A stretch of DNA of 64,000 nucleotides, taken from assembly GCF_001676705.1 (NCBI RefSeq), contig NZ_CP016170.1:1054001-1118000 (forward strand), in the 5' to 3' direction. The position numbers and the translations under genes were made by a program. The DNA comes from Bordetella bronchialis (GTDB lineage Bacteria; Pseudomonadota; Gammaproteobacteria; Burkholderiales; Burkholderiaceae_B). The notes under the pieces were generated by a model. The model did no database searches. It was not told the origin of the DNA and saw nothing but the letters and a program-made list of their open reading frames with translations. Position 1 is the stretch's first letter, and each line of letters starts with the position of its first letter. Below, piece by piece: positions 56,448 to 64,000 of this stretch.

Positions 56448-58493
56448 ATGAGCAATCCGACCGCCCGACAACCTTCTTTGGCGGATGCCATCCGCGCTTT
56501 GGCGATGGACGCCGTACAGCAGGCGAATTCCGGGCACCCGGGTGCTCCCATGGGCATGGCGGAGATCGCGCAAGCCTTGTGGACGCGGCATCTGCGCCAC
56601 AATCCGGCCAACCCGGCCTGGCCCGGCCGCGACCGTTTCGTGCTGTCCAATGGCCACGGCTCGATGCTGCTGTACGCGCTGCTGCACCTCACGGGCTACG
56701 ACCTGCCCATCGAGGAAATCAAGCAATTCCGCCAACTGCACTCGCGCACGCCCGGCCATCCGGAAGTCGGCATCACCGCCGGCGTCGAAACCACCACCGG
56801 CCCGCTGGGCCAGGGCCTGGGCAACGCCGTCGGCATGGCGCTGGCCGAAGCCCTGCTGGCCGCCGAATTCAACCGCCCCGGCCATGCCGTGGTGGACCAT
56901 CACACCTACGCCTTCGTGGGCGACGGCTGCCTGATGGAAGGCATCTCGCACGAGGTCTGCTCGCTGGCCGGCACGCTGCGGCTGTCCAAGCTGATCGTCC
57001 TGTACGACGACAACGGCATATCCATCGATGGCAAGGTCGAAGCCTGGTTCGGCGACGATACCGCCCGCCGTTTCGAAGCCTACGGCTGGAATGTGATCCG
57101 CGGCGTCGACGGCCATGACGTCGACGCGGTCGATGCCGCCCTGCGCCAGGCGCGGGCGAATGCCGCCAGCCACGGCGGCCCCACGCTGATCGCCTGCCGC
57201 ACCGTCATCGGCAAGGGCGCGCCCACGATGGCCGGCACCGACAAGGTCCACGGCGCGCCGCTGGGCAAGGACGAAATCGCCGCCACGCGCGCCGCGCTGA
57301 ACTGGACGCATGCGCCCTTCGTCATCCCGCCGGAATTCTACGAAGGCTGGGACGCGCGCCGGGCCGGCGCCGCCGCGCAGCACGAATGGCAGACGCGCTT
57401 CGACGCCTATGCCCGCCAATTCCCGGCCGAAGCCGCGGAGTTCACCCGCCGCATGCAGGGCGAACTGCCCGCCGATTTCGCCGACAAGGCACGCGCCTTC
57501 CTGGCCGCCACGGTCGAAAAGGCGGAAACCGTCGCCACCCGCAAGGCCTCGCAGTATGCGATCGCCGCGCTGGCGCAGGCGCTGCCGGAACTGCTGGGCG
57601 GTTCGGCCGACCTGACCGGCTCCAACTACACCGACTGGAAAGGCGTGGCGCCGGTGCGCGCCGGCGACAAGGCCATCCAGTTCGGCCGCCACATCAACTA
57701 TGGCGTGCGCGAGTTCGGCATGGCCGCCATCATGAACGGCATCGCCCTGCATGGCGGCTACCTGCCGTTCGGCGGCACTTTCCTGACCTTCTCCGATTAT
57801 TCGCGCAACGCCCTGCGCATGGCCGCGCTCATGAAGCAGCGGGTGGTCCATGTGTTCACGCACGATTCCATCGGCCTGGGCGAAGACGGCCCCACGCACC
57901 AATCCATCGAGCATGCCAACAGCCTGCGGCTGATCCCCAACCTGTCGGTGTGGCGCCCCTGCGATACCGCCGAAACCGCGGTGGCCTGGATCGAGGCGGT
58001 CCGGCGTCCCGCCAGCATCGGCATGGCGGTGCGGGACGGCGGCCCGACGGCGCTGCTGCTGTCGCGCCAAAACCTGCCGTTCGTGCCGCGCGACGAACAA
58101 ACCCTGGCCGCCATCGCCCGGGGCGGTTATGTGCTGCGCGACGCCGACCAGGCGCGCGCCGTCATCATCGCCACCGGTTCCGAGGTCGCCCTGGCGCTGG
58201 CCGCACAGGAATTGCTGGCCAAGGATGGCGTGGCCGTGCGGGTGGTATCGATGCCCAGCACGGATGTGTTCGACAAGCAGGATGCGGGCTGGCGCGCCAG
58301 CGTGCTGCCCAAGGGCCTGCCGCGGGTCGCCGTCGAAGCCGGCACCACCGGCTTGTGGCATAAATACGTGGGCCTGGAAGGCGCCGTGGTGGGCATCGAT
58401 CGCTACGGCGAATCGGCGCCCGCCGGCGCGCTGTTCCCCTTCTTCGGGCTGACCGCCGAAAAGGTGGCCGAGGCCGTCAAACAGGTTTTGTAA
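56448..58493 (+). CDS. tkt: Transketolase
   Basis: A 681-residue thiamine-diphosphate enzyme of the pentose-phosphate pathway. It has [30 protein letters not shown], the ThDP motif [18 protein letters not shown]...[30 protein letters not shown] in the pyrimidine domain, and the C-terminal [13 protein letters not shown]. Start ATG 56448 ([10 protein letters not shown]). It lies 16 bases upstream of gap; with pgk this forms the tkt-gap-pgk order of many Burkholderiales. Confidence 0.97.
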   Translation: MSNPTARQPSLADAIRALAMDAVQQANSGHPGAPMGMAEIAQALWTRHLRHNPANPAWPGRDRFVLSNGHGSMLLYALLHLTGYDLPIEEIKQFRQLHSRTPGHPEVGITAGVETTTGPLGQGLGNAVGMALAEALLAAEFNRPGHAVVDHHTYAFVGDGCLMEGISHEVCSLAGTLRLSKLIVLYDDNGISIDGKVEAWFGDDTARRFEAYGWNVIRGVDGHDVDAVDAALRQARANAASHGGPTLIACRTVIGKGAPTMAGTDKVHGAPLGKDEIAATRAALNWTHAPFVIPPEFYEGWDARRAGAAAQHEWQTRFDAYARQFPAEAAEFTRRMQGELPADFADKARAFLAATVEKAETVATRKASQYAIAALAQALPELLGGSADLTGSNYTDWKGVAPVRAGDKAIQFGRHINYGVREFGMAAIMNGIALHGGYLPFGGTFLTFSDYSRNALRMAALMKQRVVHVFTHDSIGLGEDGPTHQSIEHANSLRLIPNLSVWRPCDTAETAVAWIEAVRRPASIGMAVRDGGPTALLLSRQNLPFVPRDEQTLAAIARGGYVLRDADQARAVIIATGSEVALALAAQELLAKDGVAVRVVSMPSTDVFDKQDAGWRASVLPKGLPRVAVEAGTTGLWHKYVGLEGAVVGIDRYGESAPAGALFPFFGLTAEKVAEAVKQVL

Positions 58494-58509
58494 ACGAGGA
58501 GATCGAGTC

Positions 58510-59520
58510 ATGACCATACGCGTTGCCATCAACGGCTACGGCCGCATCGGACGCAATGTCCTGCGTGCGCACTACGAAAGCGGCAAGAAGCACGGTATCG
58601 AGATCGTCGCCATCAACGACCTCGGCGATCCCAAGACCAATGCGCACCTGACGCGCTATGACACCGTGCATGGCCGCTTCCCCGGCACCGTCGAAGTCGA
58701 CGGCGAGTACATGATCGTCAACGGCGACAAGATCCGCGTGCTGGCCAACCGCAATCCGGCCGAACTGCCCTGGGGCGAGCTCAAGGTCGACGTGGTGCTG
58801 GAATGCACGGGCTTCTTCACCAGCAAGGAAAAAGCCGGCGCCCACCTGAAGGGCGGCGCGAAGAAGGTGGTGATTTCCGCGCCCGGCGGCAAGGACGTGG
58901 ACGCCACCGTGGTGTACGGCGTCAACCACCAGACCCTGAAGGCCGAACACACGGTCATCTCCAACGCCTCGTGCACGACCAACTGCCTGGCGCCGCTGGT
59001 CAAGCCGCTGCACGACGAGCTGGGCGTGGTGTCGGGCCTGATGACCACCGTGCACTCCTACACCAACGACCAGGTGCTGACCGACGTCTACCACGAAGAC
59101 CTGCGCCGTGCCCGTTCGGCCACCATGAGCATGATCCCCACCAAGACCGGCGCGGCCGCCGCGGTGGGCCTGGTGCTGCCCGAGCTGAACGGCAAGCTGG
59201 ACGGCTACGCCATCCGCGTGCCGACCATCAACGTGTCCATCGTCGACCTGTCCTTCATCGCCAAGCGCGAAACCTCCGTCGAGGAAGTCAACGGCATCCT
59301 GAAGGCGGCCTCGCAGGGCGCGCTCAAGGGCATCCTGGAATACAACACCGAACCCCTGGTGTCGGTCGACTACAACCACAACCCGGCTTCCAGCACCGTG
59401 GACGCCACGCTGACCAAGGTCTCGGGCACGCTGGTCAAGGTCTCGTCCTGGTACGACAACGAGTGGGGCTTCAGCAACCGCATGCTGGACACCACCGTTG
59501 CGCTGATGAACGCCAAGTAA
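58510..59520 (+). CDS. gap: Glyceraldehyde-3-phosphate dehydrogenase (type I)
   Basis: A 336-residue GAPDH: NAD-binding [16 protein letters not shown], catalytic Cys in [13 protein letters not shown], partner His in [10 protein letters not shown], and C-terminal [14 protein letters not shown]. The NAD-type acidic residue after the second strand (AINDL) suggests NAD preference. Ribosome site GAGGAGA 10 bases ahead. A perfect hairpin with a T-run follows, between gap and pgk. Confidence 0.98.
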   Translation: MTIRVAINGYGRIGRNVLRAHYESGKKHGIEIVAINDLGDPKTNAHLTRYDTVHGRFPGTVEVDGEYMIVNGDKIRVLANRNPAELPWGELKVDVVLECTGFFTSKEKAGAHLKGGAKKVVISAPGGKDVDATVVYGVNHQTLKAEHTVISNASCTTNCLAPLVKPLHDELGVVSGLMTTVHSYTNDQVLTDVYHEDLRRARSATMSMIPTKTGAAAAVGLVLPELNGKLDGYAIRVPTINVSIVDLSFIAKRETSVEEVNGILKAASQGALKGILEYNTEPLVSVDYNHNPASSTVDATLTKVSGTLVKVSSWYDNEWGFSNRMLDTTVALMNAK

Positions 59521-59548
59521 GCGGCGCGTCGCGCATGCAGTGACCACG

Positions 59549-59580
59549 AACAAGGGGGACGCGCGCGTCCCCCTTGTTTT
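59549..59580 (+). terminator. Rho-independent terminator between gap and pgk
   Basis: AACAAGGGGGACGCG (59549-59563) is immediately followed by its exact reverse complement CGCGTCCCCCTTGTT, then TTCC. This 30-base perfect palindrome with a terminal T-run lies 28 bases after the gap stop. It should cut or reduce readthrough into pgk. Confidence 0.88.
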
Positions 59581-59609
59581 CCTCTATTGCCGCAAGGCCC
59601 GCTGGAGCG

Positions 59610-59641
59610 ATGGCGCCCCGCCAGGGGCGGAGGACCGCCAT
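59610..59641 (+). promoter_or_regulatory. Nested hairpin in pgk leader
   Basis: ATGGCG (59610-59615) pairs with CGCCAT (59636-59641), and inside it CGCCCC (59614-59619) can pair with GGGGCG (59624-59629); the two partly compete for bases 59614-59615. It is 40 bases upstream of the pgk ATG, downstream of the gap terminator. It could be a leader structure affecting pgk or simply GC-rich sequence. Confidence 0.3.
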
Positions 59642-59680
59642 GTGCGGCGATCGGGGCCGACTCTTTTCCGGGGAAAGAAC

Positions 59681-60874
59681 ATGTCCAAGGTAAATACTCT
59701 GTCCGCGCTGGCCAAGTCCGGCGCGCTGCAAGGCAAGCGTGTGTTCATCCGCGCCGACCTCAATGTGCCGTTCGACGACGCCGGCAACATCAGCGAAGAC
59801 ACGCGCATCCGTGCCTCGGTACCGGGCATCCGCATGGCGCTGGACGCCGGCGCGGCCGTGATGGTGACGTCCCACCTGGGGCGGCCGAAGGAAGGCCAGC
59901 TGACGGACGCCGACAGCCTGGCGCCGGTGGGCCGCCGCCTGTCCGAGCTGCTGGGCATGCCCGTGCCCCTGGTGCGCGATTGGGTGGATGGCGTGCAGGT
60001 GTCCCCGGGCCAGGTGGTGCTGCTGGAGAACTGCCGCGTGAACCCGGGCGAGAAGAAAAACGACGAAGGCCTGTCGCGCAAAATGGCGGCGCTGTGCGAT
60101 GTCTATGTCAACGATGCCTTCGGTACGGCGCACCGCGCCGAGGCCACCACCCACGGGATCGCGCGCTTCGCGCCCGTGGCCTGCGCCGGCCCGTTGCTGG
60201 AAGCCGAACTCGATGCCCTGGGCCGTGCCCTGCACGAACCCAAGCGCCCACTGGTGGCCATCGTGGGTGGATCCAAGGTGTCGACCAAGCTGAGCATCCT
60301 GCAGTCGCTGGCGGACAAGGTCGACCAGCTGGTGGTGGGGGGCGGCATCGCCAATACCTTCATGCTGGCCGCCGGCAAGCCCATCGGCAAATCGCTGGCC
60401 GAACCGGAGCAGAAGGGCGAGGCTGCGGCGGTGATGGACATCATGCGCCAGCGCGGCGCGGATGTGCCCATTCCCACCGACGTGGTGTGCGCGCCCTCGT
60501 TCGGCGCCGATGCCCCGGCCACGGTCAAGCCGGCCGACGCCATCGGCGCGGACGACATGGTCCTGGATATCGGGCCGCGGACCGCGCAGGCGCTGGCCGA
60601 CATCCTGAAGAAGGCCGGCACCATCGTGTGGAACGGGCCGGTTGGGGTGTTCGAGTTCGAACAGTTCTCGCACGGCACCGAAGCGATCGCCCGCGCGATC
60701 GCCGAGTCCCAGGGATTTTCCATCGCCGGTGGCGGCGATACGCTGGCGGCCATCGCCAAGTTCGGCATCACCGACAAGGTGGGGTATATCTCCACGGGCG
60801 GCGGCGCCTTCCTGGAGTTCCTGGAAGGCAAGACCCTGCCCGCCGTGGAAGTCCTGCAGCAGCGGGCGGGCTGA
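59681..60874 (+). CDS. pgk: Phosphoglycerate kinase
   Basis: A 397-residue Pgk transferring phosphate from 1,3-bisphosphoglycerate to ADP. It has [80 protein letters not shown] and the C-terminal [22 protein letters not shown] 59681 with GGGGAAAG upstream. Separated from gap by 160 bases holding a terminator and a structured leader, so it probably has its own promoter. Confidence 0.98.
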   Translation: MSKVNTLSALAKSGALQGKRVFIRADLNVPFDDAGNISEDTRIRASVPGIRMALDAGAAVMVTSHLGRPKEGQLTDADSLAPVGRRLSELLGMPVPLVRDWVDGVQVSPGQVVLLENCRVNPGEKKNDEGLSRKMAALCDVYVNDAFGTAHRAEATTHGIARFAPVACAGPLLEAELDALGRALHEPKRPLVAIVGGSKVSTKLSILQSLADKVDQLVVGGGIANTFMLAAGKPIGKSLAEPEQKGEAAAVMDIMRQRGADVPIPTDVVCAPSFGADAPATVKPADAIGADDMVLDIGPRTAQALADILKKAGTIVWNGPVGVFEFEQFSHGTEAIARAIAESQGFSIAGGGDTLAAIAKFGITDKVGYISTGGGAFLEFLEGKTLPAVEVLQQRAG

Positions 60875-60980
60875 AGGCGCGGCGCGTGCCGGCTGGAGGG
60901 CCCGCCGACGGGTCCGCCGGCCCATGCGGGACCGGCTGCGCAGGGGCCAGGGCGGGGCCTTGGATGTCCGTGCGGCGCCG

Positions 60981-61610
60981 CTATCCCCGGCTGGCCAGCC
61001 AGTGGCGCACGCCGGGGTGGTTCCATTGTGCCTGCGCATAGGTGTGCAGCGCGTCCGGGAGGCTGTCGCCCGCGATGGCCAGGCGGTTGATCATCAGCGC
61101 CAGGTCCAGGTCGGCCAGGCACCAGGCGTCGAACAGGTGCGGCCGGCCGTGCGCCAGCATGGCGCTGGCCACGCGGATCAGGCGGGCCGCGTCGCAGTGG
61201 CCGGCGTCGCTCAGCGGCCCCGGCCGCATGCCTTCGAAAATCACCTCGGTAGGGCGCTCGCGGCGCAGGGCGTGCAGGTCGCTGCGCAGCCAGGCCTGGA
61301 TCTGGCGGGCCTGGGCACGTGGGCGCGGGTCCGCCGGATACAGGGCCGGATAGTCCGGAGGCGGGAAAGCGTGTTCCAGGTATTCGGCGATGGCGCTGGA
61401 TTCCGCCAGGTAGAAGTCCAGGTGCGCCAGCACCGGGATTTTGCCGATGGGCGACCGGTGCAGGAAAGGCGCGGTCCGCTGGTCGCCTTGCTCCAGGTCC
61501 ACCAGCCTGACCTCGAAGTCCAGCCCTTTTTTTTCCAGGGCGACGTACGCGGACAGCGCGTAGGGGCTCAGGAAATGGGCATCGACGTATAGGGTCAGCG
61601 GTACGGCCAC
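60981..61610 (-). CDS. Glutathione S-transferase (YfcF-like)
   Basis: A 209-residue GST: thioredoxin-like N-terminal domain (VPLTLYVDAHFLSPYALSAYVALEKKGLDFEVRLVDL, then the cis-Pro GKIPVL and glutathione-binding LAESSAIAEYLE) and an all-helical C-terminal domain. The SPYALSAY wording with ERPTEVIFEG in the second domain recalls YfcF, a GST with peroxidase activity. It is the last of a minus-strand run with the DinB and diguanylate cyclase genes, 62 bases downstream of the former. Confidence 0.93.
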   Translation of the reverse strand: MAVPLTLYVDAHFLSPYALSAYVALEKKGLDFEVRLVDLEQGDQRTAPFLHRSPIGKIPVLAHLDFYLAESSAIAEYLEHAFPPPDYPALYPADPRPRAQARQIQAWLRSDLHALRRERPTEVIFEGMRPGPLSDAGHCDAARLIRVASAMLAHGRPHLFDAWCLADLDLALMINRLAIAGDSLPDALHTYAQAQWNHPGVRHWLASRG

Positions 61611-61672
61611 GGTCTCCTCCGGTCAGCGTGTGGTGCACGGGCAGCCGGGGGCGCCCATGTGTCGGGTCAATA

Positions 61673-62227
61673 CTAGCAGCGCCCGGCCAGTTCGTCCGGC
61701 ACCAGGACGAGCAGATCGGTCACGCCCACGTCCACGCCGGCCTGCGTCAGCAGAGTGGCGGCCTGGGCGCGGTGATGGGTCTGGTGGTTGAAGACGTGCA
61801 GCAGCAGGCTGGCGGTCTCGCGCCGCGACGCGATGCCCTTGCTGTTGCGGTAGCTCAGGATATAGGCAAGGTCCTCGGCGCCGAGTTCCCCGATCCAGGC
61901 GCCGATGGCCGCGTCGATGGCGGCGCGGCGCGGCCGCAGGTCCTCCAGCGTATCGAAGGGCGCGGCGTCCAGGCGATTTTCGACCGGCATGGCCGCGATG
62001 GGCGCCAGGGCGCCGGTGCGGAGCGCCGCGGGGTGGTCCAGGAAGCGCCTGAACCACATGGTGTCGGTCACCACGAGATGGTTGAGGGTACCCAGGATGG
62101 AACCGAAGAACGCGCCGCGATCGGCCCGCAAGCCCTGCGGGGGCAGTTGGCGGGCGGCCTGCAGCAGCTTGTCGTTCATCCAGGCGTTGTAGCGGGCCAG
62201 GAGCGCGAAGTGGTCGGGATCAGCCAT
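61673..62227 (-). CDS. DinB-family protein
   Basis: A 184-residue four-helix-bundle DinB/DUF664 protein, probably a metal-dependent enzyme using a thiol cofactor. Metal-ligand histidines are visible in GTLNHLVVTDTMWFRRFL and LLLHVFNHQTHHRAQAATLL, the usual three-His set. The N-terminus has FALLARYNAWMNDKLLQAARQL, the family opening. Begins 15 bases after the stop of the diguanylate cyclase gene on the same strand, so the two are probably co-transcribed. Confidence 0.94.
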   Translation of the reverse strand: MADPDHFALLARYNAWMNDKLLQAARQLPPQGLRADRGAFFGSILGTLNHLVVTDTMWFRRFLDHPAALRTGALAPIAAMPVENRLDAAPFDTLEDLRPRRAAIDAAIGAWIGELGAEDLAYILSYRNSKGIASRRETASLLLHVFNHQTHHRAQAATLLTQAGVDVGVTDLLVLVPDELAGRC

Positions 62228-62242
62228 GGCGGGTTCCGGAGG

Positions 62243-63913
62243 TCAGGCGGACAGGACGGCCCGGTTGCGGCCGCGCTGCTTGGCGCGGTACAGGGCATGG
62301 TCGGCGCTTTCGATGATGGCCTGGATGTCGCCGTCGCGCGCGCTGCCCACGGCGATGCCCAGGCTGATGGTGATGCGGATGGTCACGTGCTGGTATTCGA
62401 TGGGCGTTTCCTGCACGTTGCGGCGCATCCGCTCGGCGGTGGCCAGCACCGCGTTGGGCGAGGCGCCCGCCAGCAGGATGACGAATTCCTCGCCGCCGAA
62501 GCGCGCGACCAGATCGTGTTCGCGCACCGAGCCCGTCAGGATCTCGCCCACCTTGCGGATGGTGGCGTCGCCCGCGCCATGACCGTGGTTGTCGTTGACC
62601 ATCTTGAAAAAATCGATGTCGGCCATGATGACGGCCACTTGCCCCATGCGGCTGCTTTGTTCGGCCATCAGCATGGCGGCCGCGTACAGGAAGGAGCGGC
62701 GGTTCAACAGGCCGGACAAGGGATCGATGCCGGCCGCCTTGCGCAGCTCGCTGATCTCCTGCACGTAGCGCTGTTCCTCGATCTGCGCGCGGCGCTGCAC
62801 GTGCTCGGCGCGCGCCTGCTCCACGTCCAGGCGGCGCATCAGCGAACGCAGCGCGGCGGAAAGGTCGACGATTTCCCGGGCGCCGCCCAGGCGGGGCAGC
62901 ATGGTCACGGATTCGTCGCGGCCCAGGTGGGTGGCGGCCTTGGTCAGGGCGCGCAGGGGGCGGGCGATGCGGTTGGCGATCGTCCACATCAATGCCAGGC
63001 CGGCCAGGCTGATGAGCACGCTAAGGATCAGGACGCGCCATTCCAGGCGCCGCACCGCGGCATAGGCGTCGCGGGCCGGCTGCTGGGCCACGATGATCCA
63101 GTTGCGGCCCGGAAAATCGCGATAGCCCGATGCCAGGGCGTAGCCGGTCAGCATCTCGCCCTGGTCCGTCTGCATTTCGAAGTAGCCCTGCCGGCTGGCG
63201 CGCATGCGGGCGACCTGTTCGTCCGGAAAAGGTTTGCTGCCCAGGCGGGGGCCCAGCAGCATGGTGCCGTCCGACGACAGAATCCACAGGTCGCGGACGC
63301 CGCTGGCGCTGTCGGCTTCCAGCATGGCGCGGCGGACGTCGGCGGCCCAGGTCCAGCTCAGGTGGGCCCCCAGCACGCCGATGACGCGGCCGTGGTCCGC
63401 GATGGGCGCGGAGATCTCGACGAAGCGGAAACCCTTGCCGCGCGGACGCCCCAGCAGCTCGTTCAGCATATTGGATTCGCGCACGTCGCCGATGTTGGGC
63501 GATTCCAGGCCACGCCTGAACCACAGGCGGTCGGCCACGGAGCCGCCTTCCAGCTTGCCCTGGGTCGCGGCGATCACCGTCCCGTCGGTGCCGGCCACGC
63601 CTATCCATGCATAGTCCGTCATGGACTGCTGGCGGCCCGTCAGCACGCCGCGCAGGGACTCCGACGCCATGGCGCGCACGGCCGCGCTTTCCGACAGCAT
63701 GCGGATCTCGCGGAACCGCTCGAACATATCGCGGTCCAGGGTGCGCGCCATGGTGCCGGCGATGTCGGCCACGTGCTGTTCGATCAAATCACGAGTCTGG
63801 CGCTGGCCCATGTAGGCCGCTCCGCCGGCCGCCGCGGCCACCAGGGCCAGGCAAAGCGTGCCGGCCAGCAGGACGATCTGCTGCTGGATCGTGAGTGTTT
63901 GGCGACGGAACAA
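62243..63913 (-). CDS. Membrane-bound diguanylate cyclase with extracytoplasmic sensor
   Basis: A 556-residue c-di-GMP synthase. Membrane helix at about 13-33, a periplasmic Cache-type sensor (about 35-285, with YAWIGVAGTDGTVIAATQGKLEGG, VSDRLWF-like DRLWFRRGLESPNIG), a second helix (about 290-312), HAMP (NRIARPLRALTKAATHLGRDE), a coiled linker and a GGDEF domain. The active-site motif is RFGGEEFVILLAG. The inhibitory I-site RxxD (REHD) is present five residues before it, so product inhibition is expected. The first residues MFRRQTLTIQQQIVLL are at the window's right end; no gene is seen beyond 63913. Confidence 0.95.
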   Translation of the reverse strand: MFRRQTLTIQQQIVLLAGTLCLALVAAAAGGAAYMGQRQTRDLIEQHVADIAGTMARTLDRDMFERFREIRMLSESAAVRAMASESLRGVLTGRQQSMTDYAWIGVAGTDGTVIAATQGKLEGGSVADRLWFRRGLESPNIGDVRESNMLNELLGRPRGKGFRFVEISAPIADHGRVIGVLGAHLSWTWAADVRRAMLEADSASGVRDLWILSSDGTMLLGPRLGSKPFPDEQVARMRASRQGYFEMQTDQGEMLTGYALASGYRDFPGRNWIIVAQQPARDAYAAVRRLEWRVLILSVLISLAGLALMWTIANRIARPLRALTKAATHLGRDESVTMLPRLGGAREIVDLSAALRSLMRRLDVEQARAEHVQRRAQIEEQRYVQEISELRKAAGIDPLSGLLNRRSFLYAAAMLMAEQSSRMGQVAVIMADIDFFKMVNDNHGHGAGDATIRKVGEILTGSVREHDLVARFGGEEFVILLAGASPNAVLATAERMRRNVQETPIEYQHVTIRITISLGIAVGSARDGDIQAIIESADHALYRAKQRGRNRAVLSA

Positions 63914-64000
63914 ACCAGGTGCCCGCTAATATGAACGGCACTCATTCTGTCGTAAACGTCGTCGCCGCGCTACATAATGTTCCCAATGTTGTATCGGGCG
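63914..64000. other. Upstream region of diguanylate cyclase, no gene seen
   Basis: The last 87 bases are AT-richer than average and read as the promoter side of the minus-strand diguanylate cyclase gene. I see no complete coding frame or RNA gene here. Confidence 0.5.

Noticed and set aside
60875..60980. Possible terminator after pgk
   Set aside because: The GGGCC-rich stem has no following T-run and mismatches in the arms.

Overview
The window is a compact, GC-rich, fully bacterial chromosome segment. It most resembles a Bordetella/Achromobacter-type member of the Alcaligenaceae (Burkholderiales). Three things suggest this: the very high GC content with coding on both strands, two Bug/TctC-type tricarboxylate-binding proteins, and the tkt-gap-pgk order, together with conserved proteobacterial blocks (miaB-phoH-ybeY-corC-lnt and queA-tgt-yajC-secD-secF). 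The genus is inferred from protein resemblance and gene order; there is no rRNA or marker in the window to confirm it.

Layout. 1-20 kb is mainly accessory and signalling. It holds a CheB cut by the window edge, a Bug binding protein followed by an unusual M19 dipeptidase, a DUF318-type permease divergent from a small Cys-rich protein, YrbL, DUF763 and YoaK. Then come an APC permease, a TcuC-like MFS carrier followed by an orphan ModA-like binding protein, an HxlR/old-yellow-enzyme divergent pair, a DppA-like binding protein and a 1374-residue CheB-CheR-PAS-histidine kinase-receiver hybrid. 20-23.4 kb is a LysR - Bug binding protein - triple-Rid cassette ending in a strong terminator. Three minus-strand tRNA genes (Asp, Glu, Ala) follow at 23.5-23.8 kb.

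24-35 kb carries an aldo/keto reductase, the envelope/RNA operon miaB-phoH-ybeY-corC-lnt with start-stop overlaps at three of its four junctions, a PAP2 phosphatase, a PheC-like periplasmic protein with an FRG-domain gene directly behind it, Hsp15, OsmC and a type II haloacid dehalogenase. 35-43.4 kb is housekeeping: queA-tgt-yajC-secD-secF on the minus strand, then dacB and upp on the plus strand. 43.5-52 kb holds siroheme synthase, an exported unknown, a DUF883/YqjE/YqjK membrane-stress trio, ubiD, a lytic transglycosylase, an aminotransferase and a degenerate FAD-oxidase-like protein. 52.5-64 kb is central metabolism (maeB, tkt, gap, pgk) with an orphan barstar, rsmE, a glutathione transferase, a DinB protein and a sensory diguanylate cyclase.

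No IS element, prophage, CRISPR array or conventional defence island is visible. The most unusual content is (1) the MFS carrier plus ModA-like binding-protein pair, (2) the LysR/Bug/triple-Rid cassette, whose three Rid domains all lack the catalytic arginine, (3) the M19 dipeptidase with an N-terminal CC-containing domain and an internal Tat/lipobox-like segment, and (4) several well-formed operator-like palindromes and repeats in divergent intergenic spaces. Coordinates, starts and motifs were read from the sequence. Functions rest on family resemblance recognised by eye; no database search was run.
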